Assembly: GCA_963833885.1 (NCBI GenBank) | Contig: CAWHZU010000017.1 | Span: 1 to 64,000, forward strand | Length of the DNA stretch: 64,000 bases | Origin: JASHPR01 sp963833885 | Lineage (GTDB): Bacteria > Actinomycetota > Actinomycetes > Streptosporangiales > Streptosporangiaceae | Direction: 5' to 3' | In this document: piece after piece, positions 17,510 through 26,629 of the stretch | How the letters are laid out: the number at the start of each line of letters is the position of its first letter | Numbering within the stretch: the first letter of the stretch is position 1 | Made by a program: the position numbers and the translations under genes | The notes under the pieces: model-generated | Told to the model about the DNA's origin: nothing | Databases searched by the model: none | Seen by the model: only the letters and a program-made list of their open reading frames with translations

Positions 17510-18211
17510 ATGTGCATGATGAACGAAACCGACGATGACGAGCAGCGCAAAGCGTTCGATACGCGCGTTCGCGAAATTCGGCACCTGCCTCCAGATGAGG
17601 CATTCACTGCGGCCGGTGAACTCGTTCAGACCCAGGCAGCCTTCCGGGCTCAAGCCGCTGACATCCGTGCCGAGCAGGCACTCCGCATTTGGAACTCTGA
17701 GCCGATGACCATGACTGAACTCGGTCGGCGCCTTGGCGGCATCAGCAAGCAGCGCGCGGATAGGTTGCTGGAGCGCGGCCGGGAGGTCGCCGCCCGTCAG
17801 TCAACCGTTCCGCTGCCTGAAGCTATCGTCGCTGCGATCGTCACATCCCGCAGCAGCGTGCTCATTACCGAGCGGCTCGACGGCGTCCCGCCGTGGGGGT
17901 TCGTGACGGGGAAAATCGAGCCGGGGGAGAGCCCGGCCGATGCGGCCGTCCGCGAAGTTAAGGAAGAGACAGGGCTTGAGGTCCAGCACGGCGAGATCAT
18001 CGGCCAGCGCCTCCACCCGGTCACGCAGCGACTGGTGATCTACATGACAGCCCGACTGGCTAAGGGAGCCTCATCTGAGACATTCATCGGTGATCGCACC
18101 GAGCTAAGCGCGGTTCGGTGGGTGAGCCTGGCAGAGGCTGCCGAACTCCTACCGGACATGTTTGAGCCGGTCCGGGAGTACCTCGGAAGAGTGGTACGCA
18201 GACCGCGATAA
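17510..18211 (+). CDS. HTH-Nudix hydrolase protein
   Basis: About 233 aa from ATG 17510 (ATGs at 17516 and 17519 are alternatives); no Shine-Dalgarno, so a short or absent leader is possible. Residues 1-100 are helical and contain an HTH-like segment (MTMTELGRRLGGISKQRADR). The Nudix box GKIEPGESPADAAVREVKEE-TGLEV is complete and matches GX5EX7REUXEEXGU. Nudix enzymes hydrolyse nucleoside-diphosphate-X compounds, and HTH-Nudix fusions can be metabolite-sensing regulators. Two operator-like palindromes lie just upstream, suggesting autoregulation. Confidence 0.8.
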   Translation: MCMMNETDDDEQRKAFDTRVREIRHLPPDEAFTAAGELVQTQAAFRAQAADIRAEQALRIWNSEPMTMTELGRRLGGISKQRADRLLERGREVAARQSTVPLPEAIVAAIVTSRSSVLITERLDGVPPWGFVTGKIEPGESPADAAVREVKEETGLEVQHGEIIGQRLHPVTQRLVIYMTARLAKGASSETFIGDRTELSAVRWVSLAEAAELLPDMFEPVREYLGRVVRRPR

Positions 18212-18334
18212 TCCCACCGCGGCGACCAGCAGCGCCCCGTCGGCGCGAGGCCTGTTGACACCAGCGGCCCGGTGGCGCAGCACTCCGGCACTGCTGGTAT
18301 ATCCAGATCAGAGCTATCGAAGGGTGGGCTGACC

Positions 18335-19222
18335 ATGAACGACCTACGGGAAGATGAAGCTCTCGATCTTTTCCGCAGCTGCTCCAACACCGGCCGCTGG
18401 GGTGCGGACGACCAGCAGGGCACGCTGAACTTCATCTCTGCCGAATCGCGACTCGCGGCGCTGCAAATGGTGCGCACCGGCGAATGCATCTCACTCGCCA
18501 CGGACGTGCGGACGGCCGCCATCGCCGAGCCCGGCACCCCCGGGTACGAGCACGACATGCTGTATTCGTGGAGCCCGATAACCTGCGGAGACCGGATAGC
18601 TTTCAAGGTTCACGGCGGCGCGGTCACCCACATCGACTGTCTCGGGCACGAATTCTTCGACGGAATGGCGTACAACGGACGGACGTCCGCTGACATCGTC
18701 GGCAGAGACGGGCTCGCGTTCGGGGATGTGCATGCCCTCGGTGGCGGGATCGTCACCAGAGGAGTCCTCCTCGACCTTGAAGAACAGGTACCGGAGGTTT
18801 GGCCGCAGGGACGGGTCCTTGCCAGCCACCTCGACGCGTGCGCCGAGCGACAAGGAACCGACATCCGCAGCGGCGACGCGCTGATCGTTCATCTCGGCAC
18901 GCAGTCCCATGCCCCGGCCGGCGGGTCCGGCGTGCACCCCGGTCTCGGCGCGTCCTGCCTTCCCTGGCTGCACGAGAAGCAGATCTCCGTCTACCTGGGG
19001 GACTGCATCGAGTACCTGCCATCAGGCTACGACCGGCTGCCGTTTCCGCTGCATCAGATCGGCATTGCGGCGATGGGGCTCGTGCTGGTGGACAACTGCC
19101 GTCTGGACGAGCTGGTTGCGCACAGCCGGGCAAGCAGGCAGTACGACTTCCTGCTCGCCATCGGCCCGCTGCCGCTGAAGGGCGCCACCGGCTCGCCGGT
19201 GAACCCGCTGTGCATACTGTGA
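18335..19222 (+). CDS. Cyclase-family (kynurenine formamidase-like) hydrolase
   Basis: 295 aa from ATG 18335 (AAGGGTGGG upstream). The metal motif VTHIDCLGHEFFDGMAYNG (HxDxxxH) is near residue 100, and GVLLDLEEQVPE and SGDALIVHLGTQ follow, as in PF04199 'putative cyclase' enzymes. Family members are metal-dependent hydrolases acting on formylkynurenine, isatin or cyclic amides. The presence of GADDQQGTLNFI near the start fits the isatin-hydrolase/actinobacterial branch. It is convergent with, and only 10 bp from, a phosphotriesterase-family gene, another amidohydrolase-type enzyme. Confidence 0.85.
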   Translation: MNDLREDEALDLFRSCSNTGRWGADDQQGTLNFISAESRLAALQMVRTGECISLATDVRTAAIAEPGTPGYEHDMLYSWSPITCGDRIAFKVHGGAVTHIDCLGHEFFDGMAYNGRTSADIVGRDGLAFGDVHALGGGIVTRGVLLDLEEQVPEVWPQGRVLASHLDACAERQGTDIRSGDALIVHLGTQSHAPAGGSGVHPGLGASCLPWLHEKQISVYLGDCIEYLPSGYDRLPFPLHQIGIAAMGLVLVDNCRLDELVAHSRASRQYDFLLAIGPLPLKGATGSPVNPLCIL

Positions 19223-19231
19223 CCTTGACGA

Positions 19232-20323
19232 CTAGGACGTGGCGAGAGCGAGGGCTCTGCGCGGGTTGTCGACGAGGAGCTGCTGGAACTGGGCCTGGGT
19301 CACGCCGGCCTGGGCGAGCAGCGCCTTGACGCCAGTGAACAGATGGTCATACCCCAGCCCGCCGTAGTGCTTGTAGCAGTTCTTCAGCCAGACGTCCTGC
19401 CCGAGCAGAATCTGGTCCAGGTGTCCCTCGCTGATCAGAGTTGCCACGGCTGAGGCGCGCTCGGCATCCATCGGCTCGCGGTTCTGGTCGTAGTACCACT
19501 CGGCGCCGAATGTGTCGTACTGAATGTAGACGCCCATGTCCGCGACGCGGCGGTGGTAGTCAAGGTGCGCCAGGCCTGGCTGGAAGGAGACCAGGTTTTC
19601 GTCCATGTGCCCGACGATGATCCGGCTGGCGGCGACCCCCTCCTCCGTGAGCAACCGCACGCTGCGCTCACCCGTGGGGCACCCGACGTGGGTGTGCAGG
19701 CTGATGGCGGCGCCGGTGGCTCGGTGGGCGGCGGCGCACGCGCGCAGGACCTTCTGCTCGCGGTCGGTGAAGGTGGAGGTTCCAATCTCACCGATGATCC
19801 CGGCGCGGATGCCGGTGTCGCCGATCCCTTCGGTGACATCGCGTGTCATCCGCGCGGCGAGTTCACCCACCGAATCGGTGCGCACGTAGTCCGGATGCGT
19901 GCCTTCCAGGTAGAAACCCGTGCCCGCGACGATTTTCAGACCGGCCTGGTCGGCGATTCGGCGCAGCCCAGGCGCATTGCGCCCCATATTCGTGACGCCA
20001 TCGGCGGCGACGTCGCCACAGCAGGTGACTTCGACCAGGCAGTCCCCGCCAGCGTCAGCGAACCTGAGAACCTCTGCCAGGGCAAGGGCCTCGTCGTCCC
20101 CGATGCGGAGGTTGTCGCGGATCACGACCGGGTTGCGGTGGATGATCCCGAGGATGCTCATGTCCACTGGCGCGCCGGGATCCACGGCGACGGTCGCCAG
20201 GCTCGCGGTCTGCTTCGGGTCTTCCTGCCACACCGTGAAGTCGCCGAAGATGTGCTCGTGCATGGTCGTCGGGCCCAACTCGTCCGCGTCCACGTCTCCG
20301 GTCACGGTTCTGACGATCGCCAT
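19232..20323 (-). CDS. Phosphotriesterase-family metal-dependent hydrolase
   Basis: 363 aa from ATG 20323 with GGAGGGGG upstream. The fold's metal ligands are visible: TMHEHIFGDF (HxH) near residue 22, a second-shell carboxylate in IIGEIGTSTF where true phosphotriesterases have the carbamylated lysine, SLHTHVG near 210, IIVGHMDEN near 236, and the terminal aspartate in LLGQDVW near 310. Having Glu instead of Lys matches the PHP/lactonase-like members of PF02126 rather than pesticide-degrading enzymes. The natural substrate is probably a lactone or ester; unknown. Confidence 0.85.
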   Translation of the reverse strand: MAIVRTVTGDVDADELGPTTMHEHIFGDFTVWQEDPKQTASLATVAVDPGAPVDMSILGIIHRNPVVIRDNLRIGDDEALALAEVLRFADAGGDCLVEVTCCGDVAADGVTNMGRNAPGLRRIADQAGLKIVAGTGFYLEGTHPDYVRTDSVGELAARMTRDVTEGIGDTGIRAGIIGEIGTSTFTDREQKVLRACAAAHRATGAAISLHTHVGCPTGERSVRLLTEEGVAASRIIVGHMDENLVSFQPGLAHLDYHRRVADMGVYIQYDTFGAEWYYDQNREPMDAERASAVATLISEGHLDQILLGQDVWLKNCYKHYGGLGYDHLFTGVKALLAQAGVTQAQFQQLLVDNPRRALALATS

Positions 20324-20393
20324 GCCAGCCCCCTCCCGCCGTCTTACGGCAACGTGGCTGCTGTCGCCGCCAACTGCTCCACAGCACCGGTGA

Positions 20394-21032
20394 TCATTCT
20401 GTCATCGGATTGTCATCGGCCAGCGGCAAGGCGGGCGGCCGGTCGGCGCCGCAGAGCCGCAGCGTGCTCTCCAGGACCAGGGCCGCTGCCTTGCTGGCGG
20501 TGAGGCGTTCGGCGGCGACTTGTTCGGCGGCGGCTTGGAAAAGGCCGATGATGGCGACGGTGAGCCAGGCGGCGGAGAGCGTGCGATCGAAGTCGCCGAT
20601 GCGCTGACCTCGCCTGATGATCTGTTCGAGCCGGGCGGTGCCGGCCAGATGGGAGTCGTTGCTGCCGGGCGGGTTCCCGGTGAGGGCGGGGGCGAGCAGG
20701 TGGGGGTTGCGGCGAATGAGCTCCCAGCCGATGTCGAGGTACCGGCGCAGCGCTTCAGCAGGCGTGACGGTGTCGAGCCGGGCGGCGTCCATGGCGGCAA
20801 CGGTTTCGGCCCCCGCGGCGTGCAGGAGGGCGGCGATCAGGGCGTCACGTGACTGGAAGTGGGCGTAGACGGTCTGGCGGGTGACGCCGGCTGCGGCGGC
20901 GACCTCTTCCATGCTGGCGTCGGGTCGCTCGCTGAGGATGGTGCGGGCCGCGTTGATGATGGCGTCGATGCTGCGCCGGGCATCGGACCGGCGGCGGCGG
21001 GCCGGCTTTGCGGTGTCGAGCGTGTCGGTCAT
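20394..21032 (-). CDS. TetR-family regulator of the adjacent ABC exporter
   Basis: 212 aa, ATG 21032. N-terminal HTH: SIDAIINAARTILSERPDAS, MEEVAAAAGVTRQTVYAHFQ, SRDALIAALL. The C-terminal ligand domain is variable. It is divergent from the DrrAB-like transporter, with a perfect 12-bp inverted repeat overlapping the transporter promoter, so it most likely represses it and is relieved by the exported drug or metabolite (inference). Confidence 0.88.
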   Translation of the reverse strand: MTDTLDTAKPARRRRSDARRSIDAIINAARTILSERPDASMEEVAAAAGVTRQTVYAHFQSRDALIAALLHAAGAETVAAMDAARLDTVTPAEALRRYLDIGWELIRRNPHLLAPALTGNPPGSNDSHLAGTARLEQIIRRGQRIGDFDRTLSAAWLTVAIIGLFQAAAEQVAAERLTASKAAALVLESTLRLCGADRPPALPLADDNPMTE

Positions 21033-21062
21033 CAGGGCAAAGATACCTGCGCGGCCGTAGTC

Positions 21063-21098
21063 TTGACAAGCTGTAAGAGTTCAGGTAACTCTTACAGC
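21063..21098 (+). promoter_or_regulatory. Promoter and TetR operator of the DrrAB-like operon
   Basis: TTGACA (21063-21068) sits 17 bp from TAACTC (21086-21091). Overlapping it is a perfect inverted repeat, GCTGTAAGAGTT (21070-21081) and AACTCTTACAGC (21087-21098). The repeat ends at the base before the ATG at 21099 and no Shine-Dalgarno is present, so transcription probably starts at the start codon (leaderless mRNA). Confidence 0.75.
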
Positions 21099-22115
21099 AT
21101 GTCAGAGAAAAGGATGGCCGGGGACAGTCCGGCGATCGAGGCGCGCGGGCTGATCAAGGTCTATGGCGAGACCCGGGCGCTGGATGGGATTGACCTCACG
21201 GTCCGGCGCGGCCAGGTGTTCGGGTTCCTCGGCCCTAACGGGGCAGGCAAGACCACCACGATCCGTATCCTGGCTACCTTGACCCGGCCGGACGGGGGCA
21301 GCGCCCGTGTGCTGGGGTTCGACGTGGTGCGCGAGAGGAACGCGATCCGGGCCCGGGTGGCCGTGACCGGCCAGTTCGCCTCCCTCGACGACGACCTGAC
21401 CGGGTACGAGAACCTGACCGTGTTCGGCCGCCTGCGCGGCCTGTCCCGCGCGGCCAGCAAGCGGCGAGCCGATGAGCTGCTCGCCGCCTTCGATCTCACC
21501 GGCTCTGCCGGACGTCCGGTGGGTGGCTACTCAGGCGGGATGAGCCGTCGGCTGGACATCGCGGCCAGCCTGATCGTGACCCCCGACCTGCTATTTCTCG
21601 ATGAGCCCAGCACAGGCATGGACCCGCGTAGCCAGAGCCAGGTGTGGGAGCTGGTCCGCGAGATCGCGGCGGCCGGCGCCACCGTGCTGCTCACCACCCA
21701 GTACCTGGAGGAAGCCGACCAGCTTGCGGATCAGATCGCGGTCATCGACCACGGCCAGATCGTGGCAGAGGGGACCAGCTCCCAGCTCAAGGCCCAGGTC
21801 GGCTCAGGGAGCCTGCATGTCCGGCTCCTGGATGGCGAGCAACGATCCCAGGCCCAGGCGGTCCTGGCCGGCACCCTGGAGGGCCCGGTTCAGCTCGGCG
21901 CCGACCCCCTCACCTTGTCCGTGCTGCTTGCCACCCCGGCCGACGCAACAGATGTGGGCCGCCTGGTCGGGCACGCCATGACCAGGCTTTCCGATGCCCA
22001 GGTGGCCGTCGCCGAGGTCACTCTCGGACAGCCCAGCCTGCACGAGGCGTTTCTCGCCCTCACCGGCCACCCAGCCAGCCCAGCCGCCACCGACCACGAG
22101 GACACGAATTCATGA
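21099..22115 (+). CDS. ABC transporter ATP-binding protein, DrrA type
   Basis: 338 aa. ATG 21099 is chosen over the open upstream frame because the promoter and operator occupy the upstream part. Walker A FLGPNGAGKTTTIR near residue 43, Q-loop VTGQFASLDDDLTGYENL, signature GYSGGMSRRLDIAASLI near 140, Walker B LLFLDEPSTGMDP, and the DrrA-type C-terminal tail (ALTGHPAS) after LHEAFLAL. It powers export of a hydrophobic compound together with the next gene, coupled by ATGA. Confidence 0.92.
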   Translation: MSEKRMAGDSPAIEARGLIKVYGETRALDGIDLTVRRGQVFGFLGPNGAGKTTTIRILATLTRPDGGSARVLGFDVVRERNAIRARVAVTGQFASLDDDLTGYENLTVFGRLRGLSRAASKRRADELLAAFDLTGSAGRPVGGYSGGMSRRLDIAASLIVTPDLLFLDEPSTGMDPRSQSQVWELVREIAAAGATVLLTTQYLEEADQLADQIAVIDHGQIVAEGTSSQLKAQVGSGSLHVRLLDGEQRSQAQAVLAGTLEGPVQLGADPLTLSVLLATPADATDVGRLVGHAMTRLSDAQVAVAEVTLGQPSLHEAFLALTGHPASPAATDHEDTNS

Positions 22116-22960
22116 GCACCCAAATCGCCACCGCCGGCCGCGCCATCCCGGAGGCTCACCGCCTCGCCGGCCTGCTCGCTCCTAGCAGGCCGCCGCGGCG
22201 TGCCGGAGCGCTCGCCGCTTCGGCGACCTTCGGGCGGCGGGCCATCCTCAAGATCAAGCACGAACCCAGTCAGCTCACGGACGTGATCGCGATCCCGGTC
22301 GTGTTCACAGTCCTGTTCACTTACATCTTCGGCGGTGCTATCGGCGGCACGCCCGCCCACTACCTCAAGACCCTTCTGCCCGGCACGCTGGTCATGGGCA
22401 TCACCGCCTGCACCATGTACGGCGGCGCCCGCCTCGCCCAGGACGTGACCACTGGCGTCTTCGAGCGCTTCCGGTCCCTGTCCGTCTGGCGCGGCGCCCT
22501 CGTGCTCGGCGGCCTGCTCGGCGATGCTGGCCGCTACCTGCTCGCCGCCGCCATCGTGGTGATCCTCGGCGTCATCATCGGCTACCGGCCAGACGGCGGC
22601 GCCCCGGGCGTGATCGCCGCCGTGGCCCTCGTCATCGCGTTCGGGCTATCCCTGTCCTGGTTGTGGGCTGCGACCGCCCTGCTCGTCCGCAATCCGGCCA
22701 CCGTCATGAGCCTTGGCCTCGCGGTGCTGCTGCCGCCGACGTTCGCCAGCAACATCTTCGTCCAGCCTCGCACCATGCCCGGCTGGCTCCAGGCCTTCGT
22801 CAGGGTCAACCCGATCAGCCACGTCGCCGATGCGACTCGGGACCTGATGAACAGCGCCGGGGGCGTCGGCGGCGCTGTCGCCTGGTCCCTCATCGCGACC
22901 GCCGCGATCACCCTGGTGTTCGCGCCGCTCACCCTGCACATCTACGGCAAGCTGGACTAA
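22112..22960 (+). CDS. ABC transporter permease, DrrB/ABC-2 type
   Basis: 282 aa; start ATG overlaps the stop of the ATPase gene. Six hydrophobic segments; typical ABC-2 sequence (VIAIPVVFTVLFTYIFGGAI; TLLPGTLVMGITACTMYGGA; FASNIFVQPRTMPGWLQAFV; NPISHVADATRDLM). It forms the membrane channel for the DrrA-like ATPase. Its 3' end overlaps the truncated LysR frame on the opposite strand by 32 bp. Confidence 0.92.
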   Translation: MSTQIATAGRAIPEAHRLAGLLAPSRPPRRAGALAASATFGRRAILKIKHEPSQLTDVIAIPVVFTVLFTYIFGGAIGGTPAHYLKTLLPGTLVMGITACTMYGGARLAQDVTTGVFERFRSLSVWRGALVLGGLLGDAGRYLLAAAIVVILGVIIGYRPDGGAPGVIAAVALVIAFGLSLSWLWAATALLVRNPATVMSLGLAVLLPPTFASNIFVQPRTMPGWLQAFVRVNPISHVADATRDLMNSAGGVGGAVAWSLIATAAITLVFAPLTLHIYGKLD

Positions 22961-23216
22961 CGCACCGAAGGTAGTCCCGTCCCTCCGCGGGGTCGCTGCC
23001 CAGCACCCCATAGGCCTCGACGAGCAGCAGCGCCCCCGCCTCGGTCATGCTCACACGACGCTTGTTCCGGTCGAATAGCCGCAGGCCCAGCTCACTCTCC
23101 AGGTTCTTGATCTGCTGGCTCAGACCGGGCTGGGCGACATGCAATCGGGCGGCGGCACGGCCGAAGTTCAGCTCCTCGGCCACCGCCACGAAATAACGCA
23201 GATGCCGGACCTCCAT
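22929..23216 (-). pseudogene. LysR-type regulator truncated after its DNA-binding domain
   Basis: 95 aa from ATG 23216: MEVRHLRYFVAVAEELNFGR and AAARLHVAQPGLSQQIKNLE, then SELGLRLFDRNKRRVSMTEA, a complete LysR winged HTH and the start of the linker helix. Instead of the about 200-aa effector domain the frame ends after about 30 unrelated residues (LGSDPAEGRDYLRC...). The remainder has been lost, probably where the ABC permease gene now ends. It could still bind DNA but lacks its sensor domain. Confidence 0.75.
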
Positions 23217-23434
23217 CGTGGCGATGATAAGTCCTCGTACTCGACTTTCTTCAGGGAAACGTTAAGCGGTTCTGACGCTTCAGCTCTTGAGTGATTCCGG
23301 TACGACTGCCTACCTTTAGGAAGGATGCTCCGTATCCGGATCATCTGCATCAACGGGGCCGCAATCGCCGAGCCCATTGCCTGCGGGACACGGTCATGGA
23401 AGGCCGCACCGCCAGTCACCACGGAGGACGGGTT

Positions 23435-25306
23435 ATGGGGTCAGCTCTTGTGCGACGCGCTCGAGCGCCACGGCTATGGCGGCGGATGGTACTGCCGGTT
23501 GCCGGAGTGGTGGCGCTGGCGCTCGTGGCGGCGGGCTGCAGCAGCAGCAGCACCGCAACGGGAAAGACGCCGGTGAAGGGCGGCACCGCGGTGTTTGCCG
23601 AGCCGCCGTCCTCGCCGCCGGACTACATCCTCCCGTTCATGGCCCCACCGGACGTCAGCAACGTGAACCTGTTCGACTTCACCTATCTGATGTACCGGCC
23701 GCTGTACTGGTTCGGGACCGGGGTACAGCCCACGCTGAACACCTCGCTGAGCCTGGCCAGCGCGCCAGTCTTCAGCGGCCGGAACGTGACGATCAAGCTG
23801 AACAACTACAAGTGGTCTAACGGATCGCCGGTGACCGCGCAGGACGTCATGTTCTGGATCAACATGGACCGGGCGGTACCCCAGGACTGGTTCGACTACA
23901 GCCCCGGAGCCTTCCCGGCAAACGTCTCGAACATCAAGGTGGTGAGCTCGAACGAGCTGACCATGACGTTGAAGAAGACCTACTCGTCGTACTGGTTCTT
24001 GTACAACGAGCTGAGCCAGATCACCCCGATGCCCGCGGCCTGGGACCGGACCGCCTCCGGGCCCAGCAACTGCGACACGACGGTCAGCGACTGCGCCGCG
24101 GTCTACAGCTACCTGGCCGCCCAGGCCAAGGACCTGGACACCTACGCCACGAACCCCACCTGGGCCATCGTGGACGGGCCGTGGAAGCTCAGCGCGTTCA
24201 ACGCCGACGGGCACATCACGTTCGTGCCGAACAAGTCCTACTCCGGGCCCGTCAAGCCCAAGCTGGCGGCGTTCCAGGAGGTGCCGTTCACCACCGACGC
24301 CGCCGAGTACGACGTGCTGCAGTCGCCGAGCTCGAGCACCAAGATCGACGTGGGCTACCTGCCCACCGAGGACGCCCCGGCCAAGCCGGCGAACGCCGCC
24401 GTCGGCACCAACCCGCTGGCCTCGAAGGGCTACACGCTGGCGCCGCTGTACACCTGGGGGTTCGACTTCTACGTCATGAACTTCCAGGCGACCGACGGCA
24501 ACGGCCCGGTCCTCCGGCAGCTGTACATCCGGCAGGCGCTGGCCTACCTGACGAACCAGAAGGCAATCATCCAGGGCCCAATGCGCGGGTACGGTGCGCC
24601 CACCGTCGGCCCAGTCGGCAGCACGCCGGTGAGCAAGTTCCTGTCGCCGCAAGGCAAGGCAGAGACCAGCTCTCAAGAGGGTCCGTACCCGTTCAGCATC
24701 GCGAAGGCCAAGGCGCTGCTGACCAGCCACGGCTGGACGGTCGCCGCCGGCGGGACCACCACCTGCACCGATCCGGCCAAGTGCGGGCCGGGGATCCCCA
24801 AGGGCAAGACCCTGAGCTTCCAATTCCCGTACGCTACGGGCCTCAGCTGGCTCGCCTCGGCCATGACCGACCTGCAGTCGAACGCGGCGCAGGTGGGCAT
24901 CAAGCTGAACATAAAGGCAGTGCCGATCAATCAGATTCTCGAGGCGAACCTCAGCAACTGCATAGTCGCGAAGCTCTCCTGCAACTGGGACATGGCCGCC
25001 TGGGGCGGGGGAACGTTCTCGCCGGATTACCTGCCGACCGGCGAGATTGCGTACCTGACCGGCGCGGTGACAAACTCCGGCGGCTACAACAGCGCGGAAA
25101 ACGACGCGCTGATCGAGAAGACGCTCACCAGCGGAAACCTGTCCTACATGTACACCTGGCAGAACTTCATTTCGAGCCAGCTGCCGCAGGAGTGGCAGCC
25201 CGACCCCGCCGCGCAGCTCACGGAGATCGCGAGCAATCTCAAGGGCGTCACGCCGCAGTCGTCGACGCTGTCGATCAACCCGGAGAACTGGTACTTCGTG
25301 AAGTAA
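23435..25306 (+). CDS. ABC transporter family-5 solute-binding lipoprotein
   Basis: 623 aa from ATG 23435 (GGAGG upstream). Signal peptide with lipobox VALALVAAGC near residue 30, then serine-rich spacer. The mature part has family-5 oligopeptide-binding landmarks: FDFTYLMYRPLYWF, VTIKLNNYKWSNGSPVTAQD and a C-terminal ENWYFVK. It would deliver a peptide or other solute to an ABC importer, but no permease or ATPase gene is near. Paralogous to the protein at 26630-28510. Confidence 0.88.
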   Translation: MGSALVRRARAPRLWRRMVLPVAGVVALALVAAGCSSSSTATGKTPVKGGTAVFAEPPSSPPDYILPFMAPPDVSNVNLFDFTYLMYRPLYWFGTGVQPTLNTSLSLASAPVFSGRNVTIKLNNYKWSNGSPVTAQDVMFWINMDRAVPQDWFDYSPGAFPANVSNIKVVSSNELTMTLKKTYSSYWFLYNELSQITPMPAAWDRTASGPSNCDTTVSDCAAVYSYLAAQAKDLDTYATNPTWAIVDGPWKLSAFNADGHITFVPNKSYSGPVKPKLAAFQEVPFTTDAAEYDVLQSPSSSTKIDVGYLPTEDAPAKPANAAVGTNPLASKGYTLAPLYTWGFDFYVMNFQATDGNGPVLRQLYIRQALAYLTNQKAIIQGPMRGYGAPTVGPVGSTPVSKFLSPQGKAETSSQEGPYPFSIAKAKALLTSHGWTVAAGGTTTCTDPAKCGPGIPKGKTLSFQFPYATGLSWLASAMTDLQSNAAQVGIKLNIKAVPINQILEANLSNCIVAKLSCNWDMAAWGGGTFSPDYLPTGEIAYLTGAVTNSGGYNSAENDALIEKTLTSGNLSYMYTWQNFISSQLPQEWQPDPAAQLTEIASNLKGVTPQSSTLSINPENWYFVK

Positions 25307-25315
25307 GGGAGCCAG

Positions 25316-25355
25316 CCTGCCCGCCCGCGGTGAGCGTTCATTTTCGCCGGGCAGG
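25316..25355. terminator. Hairpin between convergent genes
   Basis: CCTGCCCG (25316-25323) and CGGGCAGG (25348-25355) form a stem with a 24-base loop. It lies directly between convergent stop codons and has TTTT in its loop. It probably ends transcription from both sides. Confidence 0.5.
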
Positions 25356-26378
25356 TCAGTCTGACAGCAGACCGACCAGCTCGTCGCCGCGGGCGGTGCG
25401 GCTGACCCATACGCTCGACCCGGACTTTTCGCGGGTGATCAGGTCGGCCGCAGCCAGCTGGTGGAGGTGGTAGGTCGCGGTCGTGGGCGCACAGTGCACC
25501 GCCGTGGCCAGGTCGCCTACGGTCAGCGGCTGGCGAAGGACCTGAAGTATGGTGGCGCGCAGCGGGCCCAGGATCGTTGCGAGCGCGCCGTCGGCCGTGT
25601 CCTGCGCGCCCGCACGGGGGTGGGGGATCGGGTAGCCGATAAAGCAGACGTCGTCGACGTCGAAGCTGAACAGCAGCGCGTTACGACCGGCGATCATCGG
25701 CACCAGGACTAGGCGGCGCAGGCCGACCGGGCCGAGCGAACGACGCGCGAACGGGTTGCACGGCGGCGCGTAGGTGAACGCCCCGTCCTGGTAGCGGAGG
25801 CCTGGGTGCAGGCTGTTCAGGAGCGCCGCCATCCCGCCGCGCACCGCTGCTGTGCCGACCCGCCGGATCTCGCGGTCCAGCAGTGGCCCGGCCGCCCGCC
25901 ACCTGGGCTCGGCCACCGCCCAGATGTCCAGCGACGCGTCGGCCATGGAGTTGAGCCAGCGGCGGGGTTGCTCGGCTGCGGGCCGCCAGTGCGGCGGGCA
26001 CGGGATGCCGCCGAGGCCGGCCAGCAGCTCGCCGGTCAGCGTGGCAGCGGGCAAGTCCCGCAGCTTGGCGGCGTGGTCCGCGACGGACGCGTCGGCGAGG
26101 GGCGAGATCGGCGTGCAGGAATCCGGTATATGCGCCCAGCCGCGTGCTGTGAACGACTGTGCGGCGAATCGCGCCTGCGGGCGCAGGCCGTGCCAGACCG
26201 CGGCGAGAAGACCGGCCGGAGCGCCCCACGACTGCCCGGACGCCGCCTGCATCAACAGCGTGATCACCGATTGCGCCGGGGCCATCACGACCGAGACCGC
26301 CGGCGCATCGGGCACACCGCGCCGTAGTTCGTAGGGCCGGAGAGCCGATGTCGCCGTGATCGTTGCCGTTTCACCCAT
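25356..26378 (-). CDS. ArsR-like winged-helix regulator with long N-terminal domain
   Basis: 340 aa from ATG 26378; no Shine-Dalgarno. The C-terminal about 90 residues carry an ArsR-type wHTH (ATILQVLRQPLTVGDLATAV, HCAPTTATYHLHQLAAADLI, TREKSGSSVWV). The first about 250 residues are an alpha/beta domain of the kind fused to ArsR domains in actinobacteria; no effector is evident. Placed between two paralogous solute-binding protein genes, it may control one or both (inference). Confidence 0.7.
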   Translation of the reverse strand: MGETATITATSALRPYELRRGVPDAPAVSVVMAPAQSVITLLMQAASGQSWGAPAGLLAAVWHGLRPQARFAAQSFTARGWAHIPDSCTPISPLADASVADHAAKLRDLPAATLTGELLAGLGGIPCPPHWRPAAEQPRRWLNSMADASLDIWAVAEPRWRAAGPLLDREIRRVGTAAVRGGMAALLNSLHPGLRYQDGAFTYAPPCNPFARRSLGPVGLRRLVLVPMIAGRNALLFSFDVDDVCFIGYPIPHPRAGAQDTADGALATILGPLRATILQVLRQPLTVGDLATAVHCAPTTATYHLHQLAAADLITREKSGSSVWVSRTARGDELVGLLSD

Positions 26379-26629
26379 GTATCTACCGTGCGCCAGACGG
26401 GCCCCTGCTGACCAGCCTGTTTGCCACCCGCACGCGAGGCGATCCCAGCCCGTGACCGGGGCGGCATCGGATCGTGATCTCGAAGTTCTTCGAGCTAGTC
26501 CTGACATCGGCATGTCCCTAGCCGAAGATCACAGCGAGTGACTAGCTCCTATTGGGCGGGAATGGCCGCTTGGGCATCACCAGGTATCGCCTGATCAGGG
26601 ACACGCATGCTCTTGCGGAGGGAGCGCAT

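Noticed and set aside
23474..24823. A 449-aa minus-strand protein inside the solute-binding protein gene
   Set aside because: Composition is typical of antisense GC-rich frames; the plus strand has a lipobox and family motifs.
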